From: Candidatus Sumerlaeota bacterium
GTDB lineage: Bacteria; Sumerlaeota; Sumerlaeia; SLMS01; JAHLLQ01
Length of the DNA stretch: 64,000 nt
Direction: 5' to 3'
NCBI GenBank assembly: GCA_030156535.1
Contig: JASGMJ010000006.1
Location: forward strand, 90,121 to 154,120
Position 1 is the stretch's first letter; each line of letters begins with the position of its first letter. The translations under genes and the position numbers were made by a program. Of this stretch, positions 53,481 to 62,497 are shown one piece after another. Below the pieces are notes generated by a model. It made no database searches and was not told the DNA's origin. It saw only the letters and a program-made list of their open reading frames with translations.

Positions 53481-55367
53481 TTACACGCCGGGGCCGTGCC
53501 CGGTGCTGCTGGCCGACATGGCACGCGAGGCGTCGAGCAGTTCCTGGGGATCGACTTCCTTGCCGAAGTGCGTCAGCAACAGCACCATGTTGTAGCGCCG
53601 GTACTCGTCTTCCGTGGCGAACTTCTGCGGCCGGTAGGTCTTGCCGGACAACAGGTTGCGCACCGTGTGCGAAACGATGGCCTCGGGGCACACATCGCCG
53701 AGCATCCGCAGGAACGCCTTGCAGGATTGGTTCTCGTCCTCGCCCGGTTCTTCGGCGATGGCGTGAAAACTTATCGCGGGATGACGCAGGCGGTAGTGCT
53801 CGCAGGTTTCCTTGCAGAACAAGTCGACGGTCGGTTCACGATCAAGGCGCCCGCAACTGATCAGGCGAATGTGTTCCCAGCGCGTTTTGCGGATTCCCTT
53901 GGATGTCTTGAGGCGCAGGCCCGGATCGAGGACATCGACCTGCATGACATCGTAGCGCATGTCAGGGAGCAGGCGGGGCTCGATGCGGATGTAGCTGAGC
54001 TTCTGCTGCATCCGGCGCACCTTGTTGAAGAACTCGACAGTTTCCTCGAAGGTCAGCTTCTCGCGCATGAGGCCCTTGCGCTGCACGATGGCCTCGCGGG
54101 CCTCGTCGTCAGAGAGCCCTTCGGTCTTGCGCAGGATGCGGGCGACGGAGTCCACGCGGATGTCGTCGTTCATGGGGAGGAGGATGGCGAACTCCGACCG
54201 CACGTATTCGGCGCACGCCTCCGCCAGACGAGGTTCGTAGCGCGAGACGTCGGACGCCACCTGGAGGGCGCGCTCCTCGCGGGCGATTTCTTCCGGGGTG
54301 CGCGCGGGCATGACGTCACCCCAACCCGCGGCTTCGGGCAGTGCCTCGCGGGGGATCTCGCGCGGCGACGGGATCGCGATCTGGTCCTGATTCACTTTTC
54401 TCCCAATGTCCCGGGAACTGATGCGCAACGGAGGAGTCTCGCCGTACTTGTCGTAATCGACCAAGCGCTCGGGGTTCTCCACTTCGACGTGCTCGTCGGG
54501 GAGCTCAACGTGTGCCGTGGGGGGGAGCTGGCCGGGACCACCCGCGGGAGGAGCAGGAAAGAACTCGTCCGACGGTGGTGCTTGCCGGTGGGCACCTGAG
54601 GAGGGGATGCGTTCGTGGTCGCCGGGCTGCACGGCGGGCTCGGCCGGAGGCGGAGCAGCCTCTTCCCGGCTTTCGCGGGACTTGCGGAGTTCCGCGGCGC
54701 CGGCCTCGCGTGCCGCTTCCTCCGCATCGAGTTCATTGGTCACCGGCTCGACGTAGACGTCGTCCAGAGAGATCGGGGCGCCGGTTCCCGCCTGCTGGAC
54801 CTGGCTGTCCTCGTAAAGGTCGGTGGACATCACCTTCAGGCTCCCGGAGGGGGCGGGCGTGGGGCGCTCTCCACCGGAAGACGGAATGGGCGCGCCCGCA
54901 GGCGAGGCCTCCCATGACTTGCGGCTGGGGGCACCCTTCCCGTCGGGAAGACGCCCCAGAATGTTTTCCGCGTCGACGCGTTCGGCGTTCGCCGGTGCGG
55001 TCTCCAGGAACTTCTCCAGATAGGCGCGGCACTTCTTGAAACTCTTGAGGCGATAGGCCAGATGCCCGGCGCCGCGAAGGCTTTGCGCGAAAACGGGGTC
55101 TTCGGGGTAGTGCAGAAGGACTTGCTCGTAGGCATGGAGGGCCATGCGGGGCTCGTTGCCGAGTTCGAGGAGCCGTGCGAGGTCGAATTGCGAGTTCGCC
55201 GGAAGGACAAAGTCCTTCTTGCGGTCAATCACTTCCTCATAGGCACGGGCGGCCTGCTGGCTCTCGCGCATGAAAATGGCGCGATTGAGAGCGGAGACCA
55301 AATCGTCGATGTGAACCGTCCCGCCGGACGGGGAATACGCGGCTGCCATACTGCGATTCCGCTCCAT
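53481..55367 (-). CDS. TPR-containing protein of unknown function
   Basis: 628 residues. N-terminal ~125 residues hold tetratricopeptide-like helices (DLARLLELGNEPRMALHAYEQVLL, LKSFKKCRAYLEKFL). A long Pro/Glu/Ala-rich disordered linker (~125-330) carries short charged motifs. The C-terminal ~300 residues are well folded in appearance and unrecognised: they contain RYEPRLAEACAEYVRSEF, a helical FEETVEFFNKVRRMQQKL and LFCKETCEHYRLRHPAISF with a CxxxC-H arrangement. No signal peptide or membrane helix. It follows the FHA-kinase gene by 70 bases, so it may be its substrate or partner. Start 55367 or 55349. Confidence 0.72.
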   Translation of the reverse strand: MERNRSMAAAYSPSGGTVHIDDLVSALNRAIFMRESQQAARAYEEVIDRKKDFVLPANSQFDLARLLELGNEPRMALHAYEQVLLHYPEDPVFAQSLRGAGHLAYRLKSFKKCRAYLEKFLETAPANAERVDAENILGRLPDGKGAPSRKSWEASPAGAPIPSSGGERPTPAPSGSLKVMSTDLYEDSQVQQAGTGAPISLDDVYVEPVTNELDAEEAAREAGAAELRKSRESREEAAPPPAEPAVQPGDHERIPSSGAHRQAPPSDEFFPAPPAGGPGQLPPTAHVELPDEHVEVENPERLVDYDKYGETPPLRISSRDIGRKVNQDQIAIPSPREIPREALPEAAGWGDVMPARTPEEIAREERALQVASDVSRYEPRLAEACAEYVRSEFAILLPMNDDIRVDSVARILRKTEGLSDDEAREAIVQRKGLMREKLTFEETVEFFNKVRRMQQKLSYIRIEPRLLPDMRYDVMQVDVLDPGLRLKTSKGIRKTRWEHIRLISCGRLDREPTVDLFCKETCEHYRLRHPAISFHAIAEEPGEDENQSCKAFLRMLGDVCPEAIVSHTVRNLLSGKTYRPQKFATEDEYRRYNMVLLLTHFGKEVDPQELLDASRAMSASSTGHGPGV

Positions 55368-55437
55368 GAGACACTGAGGAACCGTCTTGTTACGGGGAGT
55401 GATTATGGGCCGGGGAATCCCGCCTGCGCAACCTGCT

Positions 55438-56727
55438 TTATTCGGCCGAGCTTATGGAATCGATGCGCTCGATCCACTCGCGGGCAGTCGCCAAGCGCCG
55501 GGAAGGCTCGGGATCGAGAGCACGGTGCAGGAACTCGGCCACGGGAGCGGAAATCTCCGGCCGGTACTCGATGATGGGCGTGATGTTGCCCTCGCGAATG
55601 TTGCGCAGGGTGGGGCCCAGCCCCATGCCGCTGTAGGGGAAGAACCCGCCGGAGATCAGGACATACCCCGTGACGGCAAGGCCCCACAGGTCTGTGGCCG
55701 GCGAGATCACGTTGCTCAGCAGCACCTCCGGGGCCGTGAACTTGTACGAGGACACCCGTGCCTGGGGCAGCGTCAGGCGGTCGCCCCCCTCCTGGATGGC
55801 GGCGATGCCGAAGTCACACAGGATCGCCCGGTTGTCACTCGAGCGCAGGATGATGTTGCTGGGCTTGATGTCGCGGTGGACGATTCCCTTCATGTCGCGC
55901 CCCTTTTCCGCATCCCACCATTCGATGGAGTGGGCGCGGTCGAGCGACTCGGCGACACTGCGCAGGATGGCCAGAACCTGCTGCTCCTCCATCTGCTTGC
56001 GGCGGGTGACAAAGCGGTCGAGCGGTTCGCCGTCGATGAAATCCATGATCATGTAGAGGAAGCCTTCGCGCTGGTCGCCGCCCGCCTCATAAATGCGGGC
56101 GATGCCGTCGGCTCCCTTGTCCCACAGGCGTTCCATCAACTCGGCTTCACGCTGGAAACGCTGGACGGCCTTGCTGCTGCGGATGAAGGCGGTGGAGGAA
56201 TCGCCCATCAGCAATTCGGGGCGGAGGAACTTGATGGCGAACCACTGATCGCTGCCGCGCGGCTGCGCTTTCCAGACCTGTCCGTAGCCCCCTTCGCCGA
56301 CCTTGACGAACAGGTGGTAGCGCTTGGGGAAATCGCGGTAGAGCGCCAGCGGGAATTGCAGGGCGGAGCGCTGGTGCAGCAGCACGCTGCTCTCGATGGT
56401 GCTTTCGTGCGTGGACTCGTACGTGACGCGCAGGCGCGGCCCGTTGATTCCAAGGACAACGGAGTCGCGTGTGCGCAGCGGCACTTCGCCGTCGATCATG
56501 ACGTCGTTGACGAACGTGCCCTGGGTGCTGCCCAGATCCTTGAGGTAGTAGCAGCCATCCTCCTCGTCGCGGCGGATGAGCGCATGATGGCGCGAGACGG
56601 CCCCGTCGAGTTCGGGGTCGAAACGCAGATCGTTTTTCGAGGAGCGGCCCAGCGAAATCTCTCCCTTGTCAAAGACAAAGGTGGTGGGCTGGCGGTTCCT
56701 GCCTGTCACCGAGATGCAGATATACAT
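55438..56727 (-). CDS. FHA-domain Ser/Thr protein kinase
   Basis: 429 residues. Residues 1-~100 are an FHA phosphothreonine-binding domain (EISLGRSSKNDLRFD, SRHHALI, LGSTQGTFVND). The Hanks-type kinase domain (~137-425) has GEGGYGQVW, Lys in FAIKFL, HRDIKPSN (~281), DFGIA and TAPEVLL, all catalytically intact. No transmembrane helix, so it is cytoplasmic. An FHA domain in cis suggests self-recruitment to phosphorylated partners. ATG 56727 follows GGAGCAG. Downstream lies the TPR protein; upstream a small anchored protein. Confidence 0.94.
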   Translation of the reverse strand: MYICISVTGRNRQPTTFVFDKGEISLGRSSKNDLRFDPELDGAVSRHHALIRRDEEDGCYYLKDLGSTQGTFVNDVMIDGEVPLRTRDSVVLGINGPRLRVTYESTHESTIESSVLLHQRSALQFPLALYRDFPKRYHLFVKVGEGGYGQVWKAQPRGSDQWFAIKFLRPELLMGDSSTAFIRSSKAVQRFQREAELMERLWDKGADGIARIYEAGGDQREGFLYMIMDFIDGEPLDRFVTRRKQMEEQQVLAILRSVAESLDRAHSIEWWDAEKGRDMKGIVHRDIKPSNIILRSSDNRAILCDFGIAAIQEGGDRLTLPQARVSSYKFTAPEVLLSNVISPATDLWGLAVTGYVLISGGFFPYSGMGLGPTLRNIREGNITPIIEYRPEISAPVAEFLHRALDPEPSRRLATAREWIERIDSISSAE

Positions 56728-56781
56728 TCAAGCTGCTCCGCCCTGTCCCGGCCCACCCAGGTTCTTCCGGGCAACGGCAAC

Positions 56782-57060
56782 TTATTTGACTCGGTTTCCC
56801 GAGGAGTCGAACGACCTGACTTTCACGCTTTGGTACCCGTCGCCGACGTACCTGCCCAATTCCCAAAGCGTGATAATACTGCCGTCCTGATTCGTCGTCA
56901 CCAACTGAGAACCTTCCAACTTGAGGACCGTCCCTGCCTGAGCTTGTGGAAGAAGCCCTGCTGGTGCTCCTTCCGGCCGCGCCAACAGAGCGACCAGATT
57001 CAGCAACAATAGCACGGAGATCAGGACCAATAGCCCCTGTAAAGTGTGCCGACTTCGCAT
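56782..57060 (-). CDS. Small membrane-anchored protein under a hairpin-flanked ribosome-binding site
   Basis: 92 residues. Basic start and one hydrophobic helix (LQGLLVLISVLLLLNLVALL), then ~65 periplasmic residues ending in a beta-rich WELGRYVGDGYQSVKVRSFD. Unrecognised. The start at ATG 57060 is certain: AAAGGAGG six bases upstream. A 9-bp hairpin stands directly in front of the Shine-Dalgarno sequence. The gene lies 54 bases before the FHA kinase on the same strand, so they may be co-expressed. Confidence 0.75.
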   Translation of the reverse strand: MRSRHTLQGLLVLISVLLLLNLVALLARPEGAPAGLLPQAQAGTVLKLEGSQLVTTNQDGSIITLWELGRYVGDGYQSVKVRSFDSSGNRVK

Positions 57061-57071
57061 CTTACGCCTCC

Positions 57072-57101
57072 TTTGTCCCGGTTCGGACTCATCGGGACAA
57101 A
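57072..57101 (-). promoter_or_regulatory. Hairpin abutting the Shine-Dalgarno sequence
   Basis: TTTGTCCCG / CGGGACAAA, a perfect 9-bp stem with a 12-base loop. On the minus strand its 3' arm runs straight into the AAAGGAGG of the 92-aa protein gene (the AAA are shared). This geometry can expose or occlude the ribosome-binding site. Trigger unknown. Confidence 0.5.
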
Positions 57102-57261
57102 AGAAAAATGCGCGTTGCGGCGTTCTGAAAAGGAGAATCTTGCCCCGAAGGGCGAAACGGAGGCGGGAAAGACCCCCACCCCGGACGCAGGACGCGCCAT
57201 GCACAAAGGAGAAAGCGAATCACGCTCTCCCACAACAAAATTGAGAACTGAAGGCCGAAAG

Positions 57262-58701
57262 CTACTTCACTACCTGCTCAACTTGCCAGGCAGCTTGCAG
57301 GAGCCTGGTTTCCTCGAAGGCGCCGCCGAAGAGCTGAAGGCCAATGGGAAGCCCGGCGCTCGTCCTACCCACGGGGAGCGAAAGCCCGCAGTAGCCCGCG
57401 AGGTTGAGGGAGAGCGTGAAGATGTCGGCCAGATACATTTGAACAGGGTCTTCGAGTTTCGAGCCCAACGGGAACGCCGCCGTCGGCGCGGTCGGCGCGG
57501 CGATCACATCGACCTTCTCCAGCGCCTCGCGGTAGTCGCGCTGAATCAGCGTGCGTGCCTTCTGGGCGCGCACGTAGTAGGCGTCGAACGTTTCGGCCGA
57601 GAGCACGAAGGTGCCGAGCATGATGCGGCGTTTGACCTCCGCACCAAAGCCCTGGGCGCGCGACTTCGAGAACATTTCGACGATGTCGGCCGTGTCCGGC
57701 GCGCGGAAGCCGTAATGCGCGCCGTCGTAGCGCGCGAGGTTGGAACTCGCCTCCGCAGCCGCGATGATGTAGTACGCCGAGACGGCGTACTCCGTTGCGA
57801 TGGGCATGTGAACGTCGATGATTTCGGCGCCTTCGGAGGCGGCCTTGTCGAGCGCAGCGTTCAGCGCGGCGGTGACTTCCGGGTCCACGCCCTGCACGTC
57901 GAAGAACTCCACGGGGCGCCCGATCTTCAGCCCCTTCAGCGAACCGTTGCGCACGGTCTCGCTGTACTTCGGCACGTCCACGGTGCTGCTCGTGCTGTCG
58001 AGCGGGTCGTGCCCCGCGATGGTTTCGAGCAGGAGCGCGGCGTCCTCGACGGTCTGCGCGAACGGCCCGATCTGGTCGAGCGACGAAGCGAACGCCACAA
58101 GCCCGTAACGCGAAACGCGGCCGTAGGTGGGCTTCATGCCGACGACACCGCAGAAGCTGGCAGGCTGGCGGATCGAGCCGCCCGTGTCGCTGCCGAGTGA
58201 CCACGGCACCATACCCGAGGCCACGGCCACGGCCGAGCCACCCGAGGAGCCGCCGGGAACGCACTCGGGATTCCACGGGTTGCGGGCGGGACCGAAGGCG
58301 CTGAACTCGTTGGAGCTTCCCATCGCGAACTCATCGAGGTTCGCCTTGCCGAGCAGCACGGCGCCTGCCTCGCGCAGTTTCCGCACTGCCGTGGCGTCAT
58401 AGGGGGGACGGAAATTCTCAAGAATCCGGCTGGCGCACGTTGTCGGTACGCCGCGCGTGCACATGTTGTCCTTCACGGCGATGGGAACGCCGTCGAGACG
58501 CGAGAGCGGCTTGCCCGCCTGGCGGCGCGCGTCAGCGGCATCGGCATCGGCAAGGGCCTGCTCGGCCGTCACGGCCAGCAGGGCGTTGAGCTGTGGGTTC
58601 TGGCGCTCGATGGTGGCAAGACTGGCTTCGGCTGCCTGCCGGGCGGTGGTCTCGCCCGCCTCCAGGCGCGCAATCAGGTCGTGGGCCGTGGGAAAACTCA
58701 T
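57262..58701 (-). CDS. gatA: Asp-tRNA(Asn)/Glu-tRNA(Gln) amidotransferase subunit A
   Basis: 479 residues, amidase-signature enzyme that releases ammonia from glutamine for tRNA-dependent amidation. Catalytic Lys77 (GVPIAVKDN), cis-Ser in GSDTGGSIR and the Gly/Ser-rich GGSSGGSA are intact. [20 protein letters not shown] and [12 protein letters not shown] are GatA-typical. ATG 58701 gives MSFPTAHDL and matches family length; the longer open frame does not. Directly follows gatC. gatB is not in the window. Confidence 0.96.
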   Translation of the reverse strand: MSFPTAHDLIARLEAGETTARQAAEASLATIERQNPQLNALLAVTAEQALADADAADARRQAGKPLSRLDGVPIAVKDNMCTRGVPTTCASRILENFRPPYDATAVRKLREAGAVLLGKANLDEFAMGSSNEFSAFGPARNPWNPECVPGGSSGGSAVAVASGMVPWSLGSDTGGSIRQPASFCGVVGMKPTYGRVSRYGLVAFASSLDQIGPFAQTVEDAALLLETIAGHDPLDSTSSTVDVPKYSETVRNGSLKGLKIGRPVEFFDVQGVDPEVTAALNAALDKAASEGAEIIDVHMPIATEYAVSAYYIIAAAEASSNLARYDGAHYGFRAPDTADIVEMFSKSRAQGFGAEVKRRIMLGTFVLSAETFDAYYVRAQKARTLIQRDYREALEKVDVIAAPTAPTAAFPLGSKLEDPVQMYLADIFTLSLNLAGYCGLSLPVGRTSAGLPIGLQLFGGAFEETRLLQAAWQVEQVVK

Positions 58702-58708
58702 GATGGGG

Positions 58709-59023
58709 TCAGATAATCTGGGGCACCTTGAAGCACCCCTCGTCCTTCTCCGGAGCGTTGGCGAGGCCCTCGTCGTTGGAGAGCCCCGGGCGTGCCGTGT
58801 CTTCGCGGAAGACATTGGCCGTGGGGATGGCGTGGCTGGTGGGCTCGACCCCTTCGAGGTCCAGCTCTCCCAGCTTGTTGATGTGCGTCATGATGCCGGT
58901 GAGCTCGCGGGAGAAGCGCACGGCCTCCTCCTCGCCCAGCTCCAAGCGCGCGAGCAACGCCACGTGGCGTACGCGGTCGAGCGTGATTTCCTCGACGCGG
59001 TCGAGCCGGACGGTCTCGCTCAC
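58709..59023 (-). CDS. gatC: Asp-tRNA(Asn)/Glu-tRNA(Gln) amidotransferase subunit C
   Basis: 104 residues from GTG 59023 (GAAGGAAGG upstream), overlapping the preceding gene's stop (GTGA). Typical GatC features: [32 protein letters not shown], a [17 protein letters not shown] stretch and the C-terminal FKVPQII. It wraps and stabilises the GatA-GatB interface. Seven bases before gatA. Confidence 0.95.
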   Translation of the reverse strand: MSETVRLDRVEEITLDRVRHVALLARLELGEEEAVRFSRELTGIMTHINKLGELDLEGVEPTSHAIPTANVFREDTARPGLSNDEGLANAPEKDEGCFKVPQII

Positions 59024-59256
59024 GCCTCGCCTTCCTTCTCCGCCACCGGTTCTTCCTCAACCTTGTCGACGGTCAGCTTGGCAAAGCGCAGGGCCAGCTT
59101 CTTCTCGCCCTCTTCCTTGAACTTGACGATCGCCTTGCTCTTCTCGTCCTCGCCCGTGCGCAACAGCACGCGGCCGGGGCCGAACGTCGGGTGGTTCACC
59201 TGGGCGTTGTTCACGATGTCCGGAAAGGCGATTTCCATCTCGATCTTGCCAGCCAT
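59020..59256 (-). CDS. Stand-alone UvrD/PcrA C-terminal Tudor-like domain
   Basis: 78 residues. VNHPTFGPGRVLLRTGEDE, then KAIVKFKEEGEKKLALRFAKL, is the pattern of the Tudor-like domain at the C-terminus of UvrD/PcrA helicases, which binds RNA polymerase in several bacteria. Here it is free, with no helicase attached. ATG 59256 follows GAGGTAAG. It is coupled by 4-bp overlap to gatC, an unusual place for such a domain. Confidence 0.75.
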   Translation of the reverse strand: MAGKIEMEIAFPDIVNNAQVNHPTFGPGRVLLRTGEDEKSKAIVKFKEEGEKKLALRFAKLTVDKVEEEPVAEKEGEA

Positions 59257-59301
59257 ACTCTTACCTCATGTTGGGGGCCCACCGGGGGCCGGATTTTCCA
59301 C

Positions 59302-59799
59302 TCAGGACCGCCCGGGGGCGAAACGCTCCTTCACGCGGTCCACCAAGCTGCTCGTCGAGCAGCCCGGGAGCAAAGGAAGGGATAGGACGCGCCCCCCGCG
59401 ATCAAGGACAAACTCGTGCCCCACGATTTCGGGGATCGTGTAGTGCCCCCCCTTGACCAGCACATTGGGTGCCACAGCTTCGATGATCCGGGCCGGCGTG
59501 TCCTCGGAAAACGCCACAACCGCGTCCACGCAATGCAGCGAGGCGACCAGGCGCAGGCGCTGGTCCAGCGGCAGAATCGGGCGCCCTGGGCCCTTGAGGC
59601 GCCGGACTGAATCGTCGTCGTTCAGCCCCACGATCAGAACGTCACCCTCGGCCCTGCACTTGCGCAGGGAATCCAGATGCCCGTTGTGCAGCAGGTCGAA
59701 CACGCCGTTGGTGAAGACGACAGTGCGCCCGGCTGCGCGGTGCTTGTCAGCCCACTCGGCGGCGGCGTCGTAAGTATGGAGGATGCGGTCCTCGGTCAT
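59302..59799 (-). CDS. hldE: D-glycero-beta-D-manno-heptose 1-phosphate adenylyltransferase
   Basis: 165 residues, equivalent to the C-terminal domain of HldE (RfaE domain II). It activates heptose-1-phosphate with ATP for LPS inner-core synthesis. Nucleotidyltransferase motifs: VVFTNGVFDLLHNGH with HNGH at 38-41, VLIVGLNDDDSVRRLKG, RLRLVASLHCVD, and LVKGGHY. The kinase domain is not fused and not nearby. ATG 59799 overlaps the amaP stop (ATGA). Supports a diderm host. Confidence 0.92.
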   Translation of the reverse strand: MTEDRILHTYDAAAEWADKHRAAGRTVVFTNGVFDLLHNGHLDSLRKCRAEGDVLIVGLNDDDSVRRLKGPGRPILPLDQRLRLVASLHCVDAVVAFSEDTPARIIEAVAPNVLVKGGHYTIPEIVGHEFVLDRGGRVLSLPLLPGCSTSSLVDRVKERFAPGRS

Positions 59800-60503
59800 G
59801 CTTCGGGGGCCTTCGGGGTGGTGGGGGACTTGGGTGCGGAAGACTTCTCGCCGGGTTCGGCGGGGAGGGCGCGGCGTTCGGCGGGCTTGCGGGGGGACTC
59901 TGCGGGGCGGCGGGACTTCTTGCCTTCTGAGGCGGGGCGCTTGCGGCGCGGCCGTCCGGCATCCGCATTGGCAACATCGTGGATCACGACGTGGACCTGG
60001 CGCGGGTCCGAAAGGCCGAGCAGGTGCTCGAGCACTTCCACGGCCACCGCCCGCACGTTGGTGCGAACCTGGGGGACGGGGAGCGTGTCGAGCACCGCCA
60101 CGTGAATCCGCACGAAGGGCGCGAGGCGCTTGCCCTGGCGGGCTTCCGCGCGCACCTTGATGACTTCCTCGCACTTTTCCTTCACGGCGCGTGTTACGCT
60201 GCGCTCGATGGCCTCGGGCTGAAAACGGATCAGGTCGCCGTCCTTGCCACGCGCGCGGATCGAATTGTCACGCCCGATCAGCAGCCACGACGCCAGCGCC
60301 AGAAGCGGCAGCAGCACAAGCGCCACCCCCACCCAGAACGACAGCGTGCCGCCGGAAATCGAGCGCATCCCCTGGTAGGCATCCGCCTTGCCGAAGGTGA
60401 ACGCGGAAAGAACCTGGGACGTGTACAGAATCCAGTCCACCCCGATCGCCAGCAGGGCCATCAGGCAGAAGAGAAACAGAATGCGGGTAGCAGTCACTTT
60501 CAC
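59796..60503 (-). CDS. amaP: AmaP-like alkaline-shock membrane anchor
   Basis: 235 residues from GTG 60503 (GGAGGAGG upstream). Two N-terminal membrane helices (LFLFCLMALLAIGVDWIL, FWVGVALVLLPLLALASWLL), then a cytoplasmic domain of Asp23-like pattern (IERSVTRAVKEKCEEVIKV, VRTNVRAVAVEVLEHLLG), and a Lys/Arg/Pro-rich tail of ~60 residues. This matches AmaP, which anchors Asp23 to the membrane in staphylococci. The asp23 gene precedes it by 34 bases. Confidence 0.82.
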   Translation of the reverse strand: MKVTATRILFLFCLMALLAIGVDWILYTSQVLSAFTFGKADAYQGMRSISGGTLSFWVGVALVLLPLLALASWLLIGRDNSIRARGKDGDLIRFQPEAIERSVTRAVKEKCEEVIKVRAEARQGKRLAPFVRIHVAVLDTLPVPQVRTNVRAVAVEVLEHLLGLSDPRQVHVVIHDVANADAGRPRRKRPASEGKKSRRPAESPRKPAERRALPAEPGEKSSAPKSPTTPKAPEA

Positions 60504-60537
60504 GGGGCTGGCCTCCTCCGGCCGGGGCGCTCGGGAC

Positions 60538-61002
60538 TTACTGTTCTTCGTCCTCGGGGGTGCCTTCGGGCGCCTTGCCCGGCCGGTCGACGATGATACC
60601 GACGATGCGAACGTCCACGCGGCGCACGATGACGTGCGTCATCTTCTCCACGGTTGCCTTCACGTGCTTGCGCAGCCTCATGGCCAGGTCGTACATGTCC
60701 TTGCCGTAGCCCATGCGGACGGAGACGGTGACGTTGACGCTGCTGTCGTCCTCTTTGCGGCCAATGGAGATGCCTTTGACGGCCTCCTTGTCCTTGAGGT
60801 TGATCAGGTCGGAGAGGGCGAACTTGCTTTCCAGTGACACGCCGTCCACTTCGCCCGTGGCGATTTCGACGATGCGGGCGAGCACGTCGTCGCCGATCTG
60901 GATCACGCCATCGTCGCTCGCCGCGTACTGGAACTCGAATTCCTGTCCGTAGTCTTCTTCTGTCTGGGGGGTCTGTTTTTCGGTTTTTTGCTTCTCGGCC
61001 AT
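60538..61002 (-). CDS. asp23: Asp23/Gls24 family envelope-stress protein
   Basis: 154 residues. Family features: GVIQIGDDVLARIVEIATGE at ~33-52, GVSLESKF, then VNVTVSVRMGYGKDMYDLA and RLRKHVKATVEKMTHV, ending VRIVGIIVDR. Asp23 forms membrane-associated assemblies and its loss triggers wall-stress responses in Gram-positives. ATG 61002 follows AGGAGG. Paired with the amaP-like gene. Confidence 0.9.
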   Translation of the reverse strand: MAEKQKTEKQTPQTEEDYGQEFEFQYAASDDGVIQIGDDVLARIVEIATGEVDGVSLESKFALSDLINLKDKEAVKGISIGRKEDDSSVNVTVSVRMGYGKDMYDLAMRLRKHVKATVEKMTHVIVRRVDVRIVGIIVDRPGKAPEGTPEDEEQ

Positions 61003-61080
61003 CGTGTGTGGACCTCCTGGGGCGGCGCGCCTGCGCCGTCGTTGGGCAACCGCATTGTGCTCCGGCATGCATGCCGTTGT

Positions 61081-62433
61081 CTAGCGTTGAGCGCCTTCCC
61101 AAATCTGGAGAAAGTTCGTTCCGCTGTCTCCGCGCCGGAAAATCTCCGAGTCCATCACCTGCAGGTGGAACGGAATCGTGGTCTTGATTCCCTCGATGAC
61201 GAACTCGTTGAGCGCCCGGCGCATCCGCGCAATGGCGTGGTCGCGCGTCTTGTCGAACACGATCAGCTTGGCGACCATCGAGTCGTAAAAGGGCGGGATG
61301 ATGTAGCCCGGGTAGCAGGCGCTGTCCACGCGCACGCCCGGCCCGCCAGGGGGAACGTAGTCCACCAGCTTGCCCGGCGAGGGCATGAAGTTGCGGTCCG
61401 GATCCTCAGCATTGATGCGGCATTCGATCGAGTGCCCGAAGAGTTTGACATCCTTCTGCTTGAAGGAAAGCTTCTCCCCCGCCGCCACGGCGATCTGCTC
61501 GCGAATGATGTCGATGCCTGTCACGAATTCCGTGACGGGATGCTCGACCTGCACGCGGGTGTTCATTTCGATGAAGTAGAAGGACTGGCGATCCTCGCTG
61601 AGGAGGAACTCGATGGTGCCCGCGCCCGAGTAGTTGCATTCGCGCGCGCAGGCCACGGCGGCCTCGCCCATCTTGCGCCGCAGTTCCTCGCCAATGACGG
61701 GGCAGGGCGCCTCCTCGATCAGCTTCTGGTGACGGCGCTGCACCGAGCAGTCGCGCTCGCCCAGATGCACGACGTTGCCGTGCTTGTCTCCCAGAATCTG
61801 CACTTCCACGTGCTTGGGGTTCGAGAGGTACTTCTCGATGTAAACCGAGGGGTTGCCAAAGGCGGCCCGCGCCTCGGCCCGTGCGGTGTTGAAGGCGCTC
61901 TTGAATTCTGCGGCTGTCTGGGCGAGACGCATTCCGCGCCCGCCGCCCCCCGCCACGGCTTTGACGAGGACGGGGAAACCCATGTCCTTTGCCAGCCCCA
62001 TGGCCTCGTCGAAGTCATCGACGATTCCCTCGCTCCCCGGCACAGTCGGGCACTTGGCGATGCGGGCGGTTTCCTTGGCGATCCCCTTGTCGCCCATGCG
62101 GCGAATCGCTTCGGGCGAGGGGCCGATGAACGTCATGTTGCACTCTTCGCAGACTTCGGCGAAGTCGGCGTTCTCGGCCAGGAACCCGTAGCCGGGATGG
62201 ATGGCGTCGGCGTCGGTGACCTCGGCCGCACTGATGATGCGGGCGACGTTGAGGTAGCTTTCGGAACCCGCGGGGGGGCCGATGCACAGCGCCTCGTCGG
62301 CGGCGTGAACGTGGAGGCTGTCGCGGTCCGCCTCGCTATAGACGGCCACCGACCGAATGCCCATCTCGCGGCAGGCGCGGATGATGCGGACGGCGATTTC
62401 CCCCCGGTTTGCGATCAGGATTTTCTGAAACAT
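61081..62433 (-). CDS. accC: Acetyl-CoA carboxylase, biotin carboxylase subunit
   Basis: 450 residues. Carboxylates biotin on AccB with ATP and bicarbonate, the first step of malonyl-CoA synthesis. [40 protein letters not shown]-grasp lid [33 protein letters not shown], and catalytic [14 protein letters not shown] are all intact. Transcribed after accB with a 64-base gap, as in most bacteria. Confidence 0.97.
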   Translation of the reverse strand: MFQKILIANRGEIAVRIIRACREMGIRSVAVYSEADRDSLHVHAADEALCIGPPAGSESYLNVARIISAAEVTDADAIHPGYGFLAENADFAEVCEECNMTFIGPSPEAIRRMGDKGIAKETARIAKCPTVPGSEGIVDDFDEAMGLAKDMGFPVLVKAVAGGGGRGMRLAQTAAEFKSAFNTARAEARAAFGNPSVYIEKYLSNPKHVEVQILGDKHGNVVHLGERDCSVQRRHQKLIEEAPCPVIGEELRRKMGEAAVACARECNYSGAGTIEFLLSEDRQSFYFIEMNTRVQVEHPVTEFVTGIDIIREQIAVAAGEKLSFKQKDVKLFGHSIECRINAEDPDRNFMPSPGKLVDYVPPGGPGVRVDSACYPGYIIPPFYDSMVAKLIVFDKTRDHAIARMRRALNEFVIEGIKTTIPFHLQVMDSEIFRRGDSGTNFLQIWEGAQR

Positions 62434-62497
62434 TCGTCCCCGTGTCTTGGCCCGGCGTGAATGTACAGGCACGCCGGCAGGCAGTTGGGCCGCTCGG

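Noticed and set aside
57072..57101. Hammerhead-ribozyme-like string (GATGAGTCC followed by GGGAC and AAA) in the leader of the 92-aa gene
   Set aside because: The invariant CUGAUGA is read as CCGATGA and the G of the GAAA core is missing, and no stem I/III arrangement with a cleavage site is present. The simple 9-bp hairpin explains the symmetry better.
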